Assembly: GCF_019969685.1 (NCBI RefSeq)
Contig: NZ_JAHXYZ010000001.1
Coordinates: forward strand, 496,001-560,000
DNA length: 64,000 nt
Direction: 5' to 3'
DNA from: Microbacterium sp. EST19A
Lineage (GTDB): Bacteria; Actinomycetota; Actinomycetes; Actinomycetales; Microbacteriaceae
The position numbers and the translations under genes are program-made. The notes under the pieces were generated by a model, which did no database searches, was not told where the DNA came from, and saw nothing but the letters and a program-made list of their open reading frames with translations. This document shows positions 22,858-31,552 of the stretch, one piece after another; the stretch's first letter is position 1, and each line of letters begins with the position of its first letter.

Positions 22858-24525
22858 TCAGACCGTCCGCCCGGCCTCCAGCCGGACCACCCGGTCCACC
22901 GTGCCGTCCGGCGGCGCAACGTGCGAGATCAGCAGCACCGACTGGTCACCGGCCGCCCCGAGCAGGTCGCGCAGCAGCGCGTCGGAGGCATCCGGATCGA
23001 CGCCCGCGGTCGGCTCGTCGAGCACCAGCACCGGGAAGCCGCGCAGCAGCGCGCGGGCGAGGGCGATGCGCTGCGCCTGACCGCCCGAGACGAGTGCACC
23101 CCGATCTCCGACCCGCGCGTCGAGGCCACCGCGCTCCTGCATCCACTCCCCCAGCCCGACGCGGTCGAGCACCTCGCGGAGCTCTTCATCGGTCGCGGTG
23201 TCGCGCGCGAACAGCAGGTTCTGCCGGATGTCCTCGTCGAACAGCTGTGGGCTCTGCTCGCACAGTCCGATCGTGCGTCGCAGGGCCGGGCCCGAGAGCG
23301 TCGCCCCTTCCTCGTCCCCGACGCGGTACTCCCCCTCAGCCCGCAAGAAGCCCACGAGCACCGCGGCGAGCGAGCTCTTCCCCGCGCCGCTCGGACCCGC
23401 GACCAGCACTCGCTCTCCGGGTCGCAGATCGAGGTCGACACCGTTCAACGCCACCGCGCCTCCCGGCCAGTGCGCCCGGACATCGCGCAGCCGCAGGGCG
23501 GGCGTGCCCGTGATCTCGGCACCTTTGCCGTCGTCGCTCCGCAGTTCTTCCGGCATCCGCTCGGGCAGCACGTCGACGATGCGCTCGGCGCTCGCCCGCA
23601 CGCTCCGCCAGGATGCCGCCGCGATCGGCACCGCGCCGAAGATCTCGAACACCACCATCGGCACGAGCACGGCGACCGCGAGCCAGGGCCCGTCGATCGC
23701 GCCGGTCGCGAGTCCCGGAGCCGCCGCGGCGAGCGCCCAGACCGACGCGGCGCCCGCGACCGCCGACACCGCACCCGCCGCGATCGCCTGGGCGAGCGAC
23801 GCCCGGGCGACAAGCCTTCGGAGCGCGGCATCCGCCTCGCGCACCTGATCCCGCGCCTGTTCCTCGGCACCGTAGGCCAGGAGCACGTCGAGGCTGCCGA
23901 AGTAGTCGACGAGCGCCGACGAGAGATCTGCCCGGCGGGCGGAGACGAGCGCCTCGGCCCGCGAGCCGAAGACCCACCCGAGACCGACGGATGCCGCCGC
24001 GGCGACGAGCAGGCACACGGCCAGCGTGAGCGCGGCGATCGGCGAGACGAACACGAGGAACCCGACGGCGCCGAGGGCGACCAGGGCGGCGACCGCGAGC
24101 GGCTGCACCACCCGCAGGGGAAGGTTCTGCAGGTTCTCGACATCGTCCGCGAGCGCGGCGAGCACGCGGCCGCGGTCGGTCGCGCCGAGTCCCGCCGGCG
24201 ACAGCGGAATGAGGCGGCGCACCATGTCGGAGCGTGTTCTCGCGAGCTGCCGCAGCGCCGCGTCGTGTCCGCTCAGCCGCTCGAGGTACCGGGTCACCGC
24301 GCGCGACACCGCGAAGAACCGCACGCCGACGACGGCGATCGACAGTGCCACGAGAGAATCCACGATCGAGGCGCTCACGATGAGCCATCCGCTCACCGCG
24401 AGCAGACTCACCGCGGCGGTGGCCGAGAGCACACCCCAGACGAGCCCCGGCAGGAACCGCCCGATCGGCGGCTGCGCGAGACGGAGGACACCGCGCACGC
24501 GCTCCGCACGGGTGAGAGAGCTCAT
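22858..24525 (-). CDS. cydC: Thiol-reductant ABC exporter subunit CydC
   Basis: 555 residues: six TM helices in the first 300 residues and a C-terminal ATPase with Walker A GPSGAGKSS, signature LVSGGQAQR and Walker B VLVLDEPTAG. CydDC forms a heterodimer that exports glutathione/cysteine-type thiols (mycothiol or cysteine in actinobacteria) and is needed to assemble cytochrome bd. The ATG overlaps the CydD stop as ATGA. It is the last gene of the cyd operon. Confidence 0.93.
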   Translation of the reverse strand: MSSLTRAERVRGVLRLAQPPIGRFLPGLVWGVLSATAAVSLLAVSGWLIVSASIVDSLVALSIAVVGVRFFAVSRAVTRYLERLSGHDAALRQLARTRSDMVRRLIPLSPAGLGATDRGRVLAALADDVENLQNLPLRVVQPLAVAALVALGAVGFLVFVSPIAALTLAVCLLVAAAASVGLGWVFGSRAEALVSARRADLSSALVDYFGSLDVLLAYGAEEQARDQVREADAALRRLVARASLAQAIAAGAVSAVAGAASVWALAAAAPGLATGAIDGPWLAVAVLVPMVVFEIFGAVPIAAASWRSVRASAERIVDVLPERMPEELRSDDGKGAEITGTPALRLRDVRAHWPGGAVALNGVDLDLRPGERVLVAGPSGAGKSSLAAVLVGFLRAEGEYRVGDEEGATLSGPALRRTIGLCEQSPQLFDEDIRQNLLFARDTATDEELREVLDRVGLGEWMQERGGLDARVGDRGALVSGGQAQRIALARALLRGFPVLVLDEPTAGVDPDASDALLRDLLGAAGDQSVLLISHVAPPDGTVDRVVRLEAGRTV

Positions 24526-26186
24526 GCGCTCACCCCCAGTGCCACGACCTGGTCCGCGATGTCCCGCGCCGACCGGCGGTGCGAGACGAGCAGGATCGTC
24601 GCCCCGGCATCCGCCCGCTCCCGCAGGGACCGCCACAGGCGCTCCTCGGTCTCGGGATCGAGGGCGCTCGACGGCTCGTCGAGCGCGAGCACCCGGTCAG
24701 GACCGGTCGCGTGCCGGTAGAGCGCGCGGGCGACGGCGACACGCTGCGCCTGCCCGCCCGAGAGCCCGCTGCCCTGCACACCGAGCATCCGGTCCCCGTC
24801 GATCGAGTCGGCGCACGCGTCATCCAGAGCCGAGCGGATGCCGTCGGCATCGGGCTCCGGATCCCCGAGGGCCACGTTCTCTCCGACTGTGCCGCGCAGC
24901 AGCCCCGGCTTCTGTCCCGCCCACGCCAGCCACGCGGCGGGCGACAGGTCGCGCACATCGCGGCCCGCGAAGACGGCGCTGCCGTCGAACTCTGCCGCAC
25001 CCCGAAGGGCCGCGAGGAGACTCGACTTGCCGGAGCCGCTGGGACCCTCGATCAGAGTGATGGCGCCGGGGTCGGCGGTGAACGAGACGGGTGGGAGGTC
25101 GCGTACCCGGAGGTCCGAGACCACGAGCCGCCGGTCGCCCGTGCGCAAGTCAGGAAGAACGGGCGGCGAGGAGTCCGCACGGCCCGTTCGGGGCGCCCCT
25201 TCCGGTGCTCGTCCTGAGTTGTGAACACCCCGCACGCGCGACCCGGCCTGATCGAGCACATCGAACACGTCTTCGGTCGCCGCGACCCCCTCGGCCGCCG
25301 CGTGGAACTGCACGCCCACCTGCCGGATCGGCAGGAACGCTTCCGGGGCGAGCAGCAGCACGAAGAGCCCGACCTCGAGGGACAGGTCGCCGGAGAGGAG
25401 TCGGAACCCCACCGCCACCGCGATCAGCGCGACGGCGAGCGAGGCGAGCAGCTCCATCGCGAAGCCCGAGAGGAACGAGAACCGCAGCACCTTCATCGTC
25501 TCGCGGCGGTACTCGTCGGCGGTCTGCTCGATACGGTCGGCCGCACGCCGGTCACGGCCGAACAGCCGCAGCGTCGAGAGTCCCTGCACCGTGTCGGCGA
25601 ACCGTGCCGCGAGCCGCTGCAGCGTCTGCCACTGCTTCTTCTGAACCGTCCGCGTCGCCATGCCGATGAGGATCAGGAAGAGCGGGATCAGCGGGAGGGT
25701 GATGATCGCGGTGAGTCCACTCGGCCAGTCCTGCCACCACATCACCGCGACGATCACTGGGGTCGCGATCACGGTGAGCACGAGCTGCGGGATGTACCGG
25801 GCGAAGTACGCGTCGAGCGCCTCGAGTCCGTGGCCCGCGGTCACGGCGAGCTCGGTCTGGTTCCGCTGCGCGAGCCACCCCGGCCCGAGCCGCCCGACGG
25901 CGGCGATCAGGCCCGACCGCAGCTGCATCCCCGTCTTCGCGGCGGCGCGCGTTCCGGCCGCATCCGACGCCGCGATGAGGATGCCGCGCAGGAGAGCCGC
26001 GGCGAGCAGCCACAGCAGCGAGCCGGAGACATCTCTTCCGGCGAGCGCGCCGGTCACGGCATCCGTCAGCAGCCAGGCGAACGCGATCGTCACGGCCGTC
26101 TGCACGACGCCGATCAGCGCGGATGCCGCGAGGAACCCTCGTGCGGCACCCGCGTATCGCAGCAGCCGCGGATCGACGGGTTTCAT
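24522..26186 (-). CDS. cydD: Thiol-reductant ABC exporter subunit CydD
   Basis: 554 residues (start MKPVDPRLLRYAGAARG) with an N-terminal TM domain (LAWLLTDAVTGALAG and following helices) and an ATPase domain: Walker A EGPSGSGKSS, signature LSGGQAQRV, Walker B VLALDEPSSALD. A proline/arginine-rich insert lies between the two domains (about residues 313-337). Start and stop overlap the cydB and cydC genes by ATGA. It works with CydC to export thiols for cytochrome bd assembly. Confidence 0.93.
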   Translation of the reverse strand: MKPVDPRLLRYAGAARGFLAASALIGVVQTAVTIAFAWLLTDAVTGALAGRDVSGSLLWLLAAALLRGILIAASDAAGTRAAAKTGMQLRSGLIAAVGRLGPGWLAQRNQTELAVTAGHGLEALDAYFARYIPQLVLTVIATPVIVAVMWWQDWPSGLTAIITLPLIPLFLILIGMATRTVQKKQWQTLQRLAARFADTVQGLSTLRLFGRDRRAADRIEQTADEYRRETMKVLRFSFLSGFAMELLASLAVALIAVAVGFRLLSGDLSLEVGLFVLLLAPEAFLPIRQVGVQFHAAAEGVAATEDVFDVLDQAGSRVRGVHNSGRAPEGAPRTGRADSSPPVLPDLRTGDRRLVVSDLRVRDLPPVSFTADPGAITLIEGPSGSGKSSLLAALRGAAEFDGSAVFAGRDVRDLSPAAWLAWAGQKPGLLRGTVGENVALGDPEPDADGIRSALDDACADSIDGDRMLGVQGSGLSGGQAQRVAVARALYRHATGPDRVLALDEPSSALDPETEERLWRSLRERADAGATILLVSHRRSARDIADQVVALGVSA

Positions 26187-27211
26187 GCGTGTGCCGGTGC
26201 CGCCTCGATCGACGAGCGCGTGACGCGCTTGCGGAAGATCCAGTACGTCCAGGTCTGGTACGCGATGACCAGCGGAAGGGCGATCAGCGCGGTCCAGCTC
26301 ATGATCTGCAGCGTATACGGCGTGCTCGAGGCGTTCGCGATCGTGAGGCTGTACGCCGGGTCGATCGTCGAGGGCATGACGAACGGGAACAGTGCGAAGA
26401 ACAGCATGACCACCGCGAACAGCACGGTCGCGGCTCCCGCGGTGAAGGCCCGGCCGTCCCGCCCGCGCAGCGAGAAGAGCACGGCGGCGATGAGGCTGAC
26501 CGCGGCGAGCGCTCCGGCGACGACGACCAGCCCGAGGAGCGGCGCCTCCCGGCCTGCGGCGATCCCGATCGTCCACAGCACGGTCCCGGCGGCCACGACG
26601 ATCGTCGGCACGGCGGCGATCTTCGCGAGGCGCCGCGCATCCGCGTGCACCTGACCGTCGGTCTTGAGCGCCACGAACAGCACGCCGTGCAGGAAGAACA
26701 CCAGCAGCGTCGTGAGGCCGACCAGCAGCGAGTAGGGGTTCAGGAGCGCGAAGAATCCGCCCACGTAGATGTGGTTCTCATCCAGCGCGACGCCCTGCAC
26801 GATGTTGCCGAACGCGACGCCCCAGAGGAACGCCGGCACGGCCGAGCCGATCACGATCATCCGGTCGAAGCCGCGCTTCCATGCCGCGCTCTCGCGCTGG
26901 TGGCGGTACTCGAACGAGACGCCGCGCAGGATCAGAGCGAGAAGGATCAGCAGCAGCGGCAGGTAGAAGCCGCTGAACAGGGTCGCGTACCACTCCGGGA
27001 AAGACGCGAACAGGCAGGCGCCGGCGACGATGACCCAGGTCTCGTTGAGGTCCCAGATGGGGCCGATCGTGTTGATGACCTGACGGCGCGACACGTCGTT
27101 GCGGCCGAGGAAGGGCAGCGACATCCCGACGCCGAAGTCGAACCCGTCGAGCACGAAGTAGCCGACGAAGAGGAAGCCGACGATCCAGAACCAGAGCGTT
27201 GCGAGATCCAT
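26183..27211 (-). CDS. cydB: Cytochrome bd oxidase subunit II
   Basis: 342 residues with about nine TM helices, beginning MDLATLWFWIVGFLFVGYFVLDGFDFGVGM, the conserved CydB N-terminus. It pairs with CydA in the quinol:O2 oxidoreductase of the plasma membrane that works at low oxygen and under stress. A strong GGAAGGAG precedes the start. It is 14 bp downstream of cydA. Confidence 0.96.
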   Translation of the reverse strand: MDLATLWFWIVGFLFVGYFVLDGFDFGVGMSLPFLGRNDVSRRQVINTIGPIWDLNETWVIVAGACLFASFPEWYATLFSGFYLPLLLILLALILRGVSFEYRHQRESAAWKRGFDRMIVIGSAVPAFLWGVAFGNIVQGVALDENHIYVGGFFALLNPYSLLVGLTTLLVFFLHGVLFVALKTDGQVHADARRLAKIAAVPTIVVAAGTVLWTIGIAAGREAPLLGLVVVAGALAAVSLIAAVLFSLRGRDGRAFTAGAATVLFAVVMLFFALFPFVMPSTIDPAYSLTIANASSTPYTLQIMSWTALIALPLVIAYQTWTYWIFRKRVTRSSIEAAPAHA

Positions 27212-27225
27212 GATGCTCCTTCCTC

Positions 27226-28641
27226 TCAGTAGACGACCGACGGCAGTTGGGCCGTCTCATCGTGGGGTTGCTCTTCGGTGTCGGGGCCCTTCTGCGCGGC
27301 CCGGACGATGAGGCGGATCTCGACGACCGCGAGCGCCGCGTAGATCGCGGTGAAGGAGATGAGCGAGATGAGCACCTCGAGCCCGGAGACACCGGGCGAG
27401 ACGCCGTCCTGCGTGCTCATCAACCCGAACACGATCCAGGGCTGCCGGCCCATCTCGGTGAAGACCCAACCCATGATGTTCGCGGCGAGCGCGAGCGGGA
27501 ACGACCAGATGGCGAGCTTCCACATCCACTGCGCCGGCGGCTTCTTGGCGCTCTTGCGGGTGAGCCACAGGCCGATCACGGCGACGAGGCCGGCGGCCAT
27601 GCCGAGGCCGATCATCCAGCGGAAAGCCCAGTACGTGACCCAGAGGACCGGGGCGAAGTCCGTCATGCCGGTGTCGGCATACGTCTGGCTGTACTCGGCG
27701 TTCAGGTCGTTGATGCCGTGCACGCACGCATCGAGGGTGTGCGTCGACAGCAGCGACAGCAGATACGGCACGCGGATGGAGAAGAGCTCGGAGCTGCCGT
27801 CCGGTGTGCCGAGCGTGAAGAGGCTGAACGAGGCGTCGGGTCCGCAGACGGTGTTGAAGGTCGCCTCGGCCGCCGCCATCTTCATCGGCTGCGCCGCGTA
27901 CATCGCGAGCCCGAGCTGGTCGCCGGTCAGCACCACGCCGGCGGTCGAGAAGATCATGGCCCACAGTCCGAACTTCAGCGAGATGCGCATGGTGTCGAAG
28001 TGCTGGCCGCGGGAGAGGTGCCAGGCCGACACCGAGATCACGACACCGGCGGCGAACATCAGCGCGCCGAAGATCGTGTGCGGGAAGGCGGCGAGCGCGA
28101 CGGGGTTCGTCAGCAGCGCCCAGAAGTCGGTGAGCTCGGCGCGGTTCGTCACGGGGTTGTACGTGTACCCGACGGGGTTCTGCATGAAGGCGTTGGCCGC
28201 GATGATGAAGTACGCCGACAGGATGCTGCCGATCGATACGCACCAGATCGTCGCGAGATGCAGCTTCTGCGGGAGCTTGTCCCAGCCGAAGATCCACAGC
28301 CCGATGAACGTGGCCTCGAAGAAGAAGGCGAGCAGTCCCTCGAAGGCGAGGGGGGCGCCGAACACGTCGCCGACGAAGCGGGAGTAGTCCGACCAGTTCA
28401 TGCCGAACTGGAACTCCTGCACGATGCCGGTGACCACGCCCATCGCGAAGTTGATCAGGAAGATCTTGCCGAAGAACCGGGTCAGATGCAGGTACTGCAC
28501 CTTGCCGGTACGCACCCACGCGGTCTGGAAGATCGCGGAGACCAGCGCCATACCGATCGTCAGCGGCACGAACAGGTAGTGGTAGACGGTCGTCAGCCCG
28601 AACTGCCATCGGGAGAGGACGAGCGGGTCAAGCCATTCCAT
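27226..28641 (-). CDS. cydA: Cytochrome bd oxidase subunit I
   Basis: 471 residues with the CydA features: H20 (TTVYHYLFVPLTIG, haem b595 ligand region), the GWDK segment near TM4, the Q-loop with PDGSSELFSIRVPYLLSLLSTH, and the C-terminal GRQPWIVFGLMST. AGGAG lies 6 nt before the ATG. The gene starts inside the last codons of the upstream regulator gene (14-bp overlap), so oxidase and regulator are co-transcribed. Confidence 0.97.
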   Translation of the reverse strand: MEWLDPLVLSRWQFGLTTVYHYLFVPLTIGMALVSAIFQTAWVRTGKVQYLHLTRFFGKIFLINFAMGVVTGIVQEFQFGMNWSDYSRFVGDVFGAPLAFEGLLAFFFEATFIGLWIFGWDKLPQKLHLATIWCVSIGSILSAYFIIAANAFMQNPVGYTYNPVTNRAELTDFWALLTNPVALAAFPHTIFGALMFAAGVVISVSAWHLSRGQHFDTMRISLKFGLWAMIFSTAGVVLTGDQLGLAMYAAQPMKMAAAEATFNTVCGPDASFSLFTLGTPDGSSELFSIRVPYLLSLLSTHTLDACVHGINDLNAEYSQTYADTGMTDFAPVLWVTYWAFRWMIGLGMAAGLVAVIGLWLTRKSAKKPPAQWMWKLAIWSFPLALAANIMGWVFTEMGRQPWIVFGLMSTQDGVSPGVSGLEVLISLISFTAIYAALAVVEIRLIVRAAQKGPDTEEQPHDETAQLPSVVY

Positions 28642-29281
28642 GCGCGACTCCTGTTCGGTCGGTCAACAGCACCCGGCAGTCCGCCGGGTCGGCCGATGGC
28701 TGCACGCACGCCGCGACCAGAGGCCCGCCGGCCTCGTTCAGCACGCCCTGCATGAGCCCGAGGTGCACCTGGCACAGCATCGGGCGATCCTCGGGGCGAC
28801 CGGCCGCGTGCGGACACGGGCTGAGGTCGACCGTGAGCCGCACGTCGTCGACGACGGGCTCGAAACCGCTCTCCTCCAGATGCTCGACGAGCGCGTCGAG
28901 CTGGTAGGTGGCAGGTGTGGACAGAGCGGATGCCGCAGCGGGCAGCATCCGGCGCATGAGGTCTCCCCGGCGCGCAGCCGCCTTCGCCTTGTCGCGGGCG
29001 ACGGGGCTCGATGCGCCCGGTGCCCCGGTCGCGGCACGGTAGAACGTGCGTGGCCGACCGCGCACCGTGCGGTGCTCGATCGTGGGGATGACGTAGCCGC
29101 CCTCGATGAGGCGCTGCAGGTGCTCTCGCACCGTGTTGGCGTGGAGGCCGGTGGCCCCGCACAGCTCGCCGATCGTGAGCTCGGCCCGCCCGTGCGCACG
29201 CTCCGCCTCGAACAGCAGGTGCAGGAGCTGCACCCTGGAGTAGGTCGAGATCGGCCCGCAGACGGGCCCGCCGTTGCGCAT
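28628..29281 (-). CDS. Winged-helix regulator with cysteine cluster, upstream of cydABDC
   Basis: 217 residues. N-terminal winged helix (VQLLHLLFEAERAHGRAELTIGELCGATGLHANTVREHLQRLIEGGYVIPTIEHRTVRGRPRTFY), then a helical middle and a C-terminal half with SPCPHAAGRPEDRPMLCQVHLGLMQGVL, AACVQPSADPADCRVLL. The Cys-x(13)-Cys-x(n)-Cys-x(8)-Cys spacing and CPH/CQVH resemble the SufR/DeoR-like iron-sulphur regulators, so a redox- or Fe-S-sensing role in controlling cytochrome bd is likely. It overlaps cydA by 14 nt. The start has GGAGG with one base before the ATG, the same oddity as the DeoR gene. Confidence 0.75.
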   Translation of the reverse strand: MRNGGPVCGPISTYSRVQLLHLLFEAERAHGRAELTIGELCGATGLHANTVREHLQRLIEGGYVIPTIEHRTVRGRPRTFYRAATGAPGASSPVARDKAKAAARRGDLMRRMLPAAASALSTPATYQLDALVEHLEESGFEPVVDDVRLTVDLSPCPHAAGRPEDRPMLCQVHLGLMQGVLNEAGGPLVAACVQPSADPADCRVLLTDRTGVAHGMA

Positions 29282-29381
29282 GCCTCCATCGTCCCAGAGG
29301 CGAGCTGGCGGATCGAGCGGTTCGGCCGTGAATAATGCGCCGAGCGATAGGGATGTCGGATGCCGGCGATAGCCTGGCTGC

Positions 29382-30746
29382 ATGGCCACCCGAAAACCCG
29401 CTCCCCCGGCGTACGTCTGCACCGAATGCGGGTGGACGACGGCGAAGTGGGTCGGTCGCTGCGGCGAATGCCAGCAGTGGGGAACGGTGCAGGAGCAAGC
29501 CGCTCCGACCGGCATCCTCCGGCGCGTGACGGCCCTCGCACCGACCGCCGAGCGCACGGCGCGGCCGATCACGCAGATCACCACGCAAGACGCGCCGCGG
29601 CGCACCAGCGGCGTCGGCGAGTTCGATCGGGTCCTCGGCGGCGGCATCGTGCCGGGAGCGGCGATCCTGCTCAGCGGCGAGCCCGGCGTCGGCAAGTCGA
29701 CGCTGCTGCTCGAGGTCGCCGCTCAAGCCGCCCGATCAGGGCGGCGGGTGCTCTACGCCAGCGCCGAGGAGTCGCCGGGCCAGGTGCGACTGCGCGCCGA
29801 GCGCACCGGCGCCCTGCACGACGAGCTGTACCTCGCGAGCGAGACCGATCTCGCGACGATCCTGGGCCACATCGACGAGGTGAAGCCCGAGCTCGTCATC
29901 GTCGACTCGGTCCAGACCGTGTCGTCGTCGCTGACCGATGGCGCGGCCGGGCAGCCGAGCCAGGTGCGCGAGGTCGCGTCCACGCTGATCCGGATCGCGA
30001 AAGACCGCGACCTGCCGATCATCCTCGTGGGTCACGTGACGAAAGACGGACAGGTCGCCGGTCCCCGTGTGCTCGAGCACCTCGTCGACGTCGTCTGCCA
30101 CTTCGAGGGCGACCGGCAGACCGCGCTCCGTTTCATCCGAGCGCTCAAGAACCGCTTCGGTCCGACCGACGAGGTCGGCTGCTTCGAGATGACCGGCGCC
30201 GGCATCTCCGAGGTACCCGATCCGTCCGGCCTGTTCCTCTCGAAGTCCACGGCCGAGGGCACCTGCGTCGCGATCTCGCTCGAAGGGCGTCGCGCGCTCC
30301 CGGTCGAGGTGCAGGCGCTGACCGTGCCCTCGAACGCTCCGAACCCCCGCCGCATCGTGCACGGCGTCGACTCCTCCCGAGTCGCGATGGTGCTCGCGAT
30401 CCTCGAGCGTCGCGCGAACATCAAGACCAGCGACCTCGACGTCTACGTCTCGACCGTCGGGGGCGTGCGCTTCACCGAGCCCGCGGCCGACCTCGCCATC
30501 GCGATCGCCGTCGCCGGTTCCGTGCAGCGCACCTCGGTGCCGCGCACGGTCGCCGCGGTGGGCGAACTCAGCCTGGCGGGCGAGATCCGTCCGGTCACCC
30601 AGGCCGCACAGCGCCGGTCCGAGGCATCTCGCCTCGGCTACGAGCAGGTCGTCGATGACCGCTCGAAGACGCTCGTCGGAGCCCTGAAAGACATCAAGGC
30701 ACGCGACCGCTCGCCCCGCGATCAGCGCGACATCCCGCCGTTCTGA
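29382..30746 (+). CDS. radA: DNA repair protein RadA
   Basis: 454 residues. N-terminal zinc finger (YVCTECGWTTAKWVGRCGECQQWG, C13/C16/C27/C30), a RecA-like ATPase with Walker A SGEPGVGKST (about 98) and Walker B ELVIVDSVQT, the RadA-specific KNRFG motif (ALKNRFGPTDEVG), and a Lon-like C-terminal domain. It helps branch migration in recombination repair. It is divergent from the cyd regulator across 100 bp. Confidence 0.97.
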   Translation: MATRKPAPPAYVCTECGWTTAKWVGRCGECQQWGTVQEQAAPTGILRRVTALAPTAERTARPITQITTQDAPRRTSGVGEFDRVLGGGIVPGAAILLSGEPGVGKSTLLLEVAAQAARSGRRVLYASAEESPGQVRLRAERTGALHDELYLASETDLATILGHIDEVKPELVIVDSVQTVSSSLTDGAAGQPSQVREVASTLIRIAKDRDLPIILVGHVTKDGQVAGPRVLEHLVDVVCHFEGDRQTALRFIRALKNRFGPTDEVGCFEMTGAGISEVPDPSGLFLSKSTAEGTCVAISLEGRRALPVEVQALTVPSNAPNPRRIVHGVDSSRVAMVLAILERRANIKTSDLDVYVSTVGGVRFTEPAADLAIAIAVAGSVQRTSVPRTVAAVGELSLAGEIRPVTQAAQRRSEASRLGYEQVVDDRSKTLVGALKDIKARDRSPRDQRDIPPF

Positions 30747-30767
30747 CGTGACCGCCCCTTCGAACGA

Positions 30768-31178
30768 CTAGGCGTCGAGTGCCTTCAGCACCTCGACCGG
30801 GTCGGCCTGCATCGGATGAGGCCCGGCGATGTCGAGGAACACGGTCGTGATGGGGTGCTCCGCGAGGAACTTCCGCAGCCATTCCGCGGTGTAGATGCCC
30901 ACGCCCGGCGGGAGGTTCGCCGGCTTGTTCTTCGCGTCGCTGAAGAGCAGCAGCGCGAGGTCGCCGGTCTTCGGGTCGCGGTAGGTCCACACCTCGCCGC
31001 TGTCGAGCGGGTTGTCGCGCGCGCCGGGCGTGATCAGGGGAACGACGGTCGTGCCGTTGCGCAGGGCGAAGGCGACAGCGGCCACGTCCTGCTTCTCGAG
31101 CGCCTGAGCCAGGGCTTCCGAGCGGAAGTCCTCCGGTGCGGGCTTGTTCTTCGCGGCCTTCGCCTTCTTCGCTGCCAT
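30768..31178 (-). CDS. SseB-like domain protein
   Basis: 136 residues: a lysine/alanine-rich N-terminus (AAKKAKAAKNK), then a SseB N-terminal-type domain (ALAQALEKQDVAAVAFALRNGTTVVPLIT ... WTYRDPKTGDLALLLFSDAKNKPA ... AEWLRKFLAEHPITTVFLDIAG). The SseB/DUF family is widespread and poorly characterised in actinobacteria. It converges on radA with only 21 bp between stops. Confidence 0.7.
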   Translation of the reverse strand: MAAKKAKAAKNKPAPEDFRSEALAQALEKQDVAAVAFALRNGTTVVPLITPGARDNPLDSGEVWTYRDPKTGDLALLLFSDAKNKPANLPPGVGIYTAEWLRKFLAEHPITTVFLDIAGPHPMQADPVEVLKALDA

Positions 31179-31253
31179 GAGCCCAGCCTATTCGCGCAGG
31201 GCGACGCGGTGCGCGGCATCCGTCGGCGGGCGTGCCCGTCCCGGAAAAGATTG

Positions 31254-31301
31254 GGGCCCTCTCGAGTCTCACAGTGGGGACTGGAATACTCGAGAGGGCC
31301 C
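31254..31301. repeat. 14-bp inverted repeat with 20-bp loop
   Basis: GGGCCCTCTCGAGT and ACTCGAGAGGGCCC are exact reverse complements. It lies 76 bp upstream of the SseB-like start on that gene's transcribed side and could be a leader hairpin or terminator. Confidence 0.55.
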
Positions 31302-31500
31302 TCGGACTCTCGAACGGCGATGTCGAAGCGCTGGGGACGCTGTAGTTCGACGCCACTGGGGATGGCATGTGCCGCTAGTGCGGAGAGTCGTCTCAATGGT
31401 ATCCCAAAGAAACCCGGCTGTCTGCCCCCGGTACATAAAACCTCTGACGTCGAGGTATTCCGAATCCCGGCGCCTCTCCGGCGGTCCTTTCCGCACTCAC

Positions 31501-31535
31501 GGGCCCCTCTTCGCTTCGAAGTACGGCGAGTCGGA
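31501..31535. repeat. Repeat copy A (downstream of the OYE gene)
   Basis: The core CTTCGCTTCGAAGTACGGCG corresponds to CTTCGCCTCGAAGCGCGGCG in copy B at 32706-32740; over 29 aligned bases about 24 match. The upstream string GGTATTCC is also shared at a different distance. Both copies lie near the 3' ends of minus-strand genes. Confidence 0.4.
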
Positions 31536-31552
31536 GCGTGCGGCTCTGACGC

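Larger units (their letters stand above)
31179..31552. other. Intergenic stretch with hairpin and repeat copy, no gene
   Basis: 374 bp between the SseB-like gene and the OYE stop. No convincing coding frame is visible. It holds the 14-bp inverted repeat at 31254-31301 and one copy of a repeat also found before the OYE gene (31501-31535). The motif CTCACAGTGGG at 31268-31278 recurs at the OYE start (32638-32648), which suggests the region is a diverged copy of the OYE leader. Confidence 0.45.
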
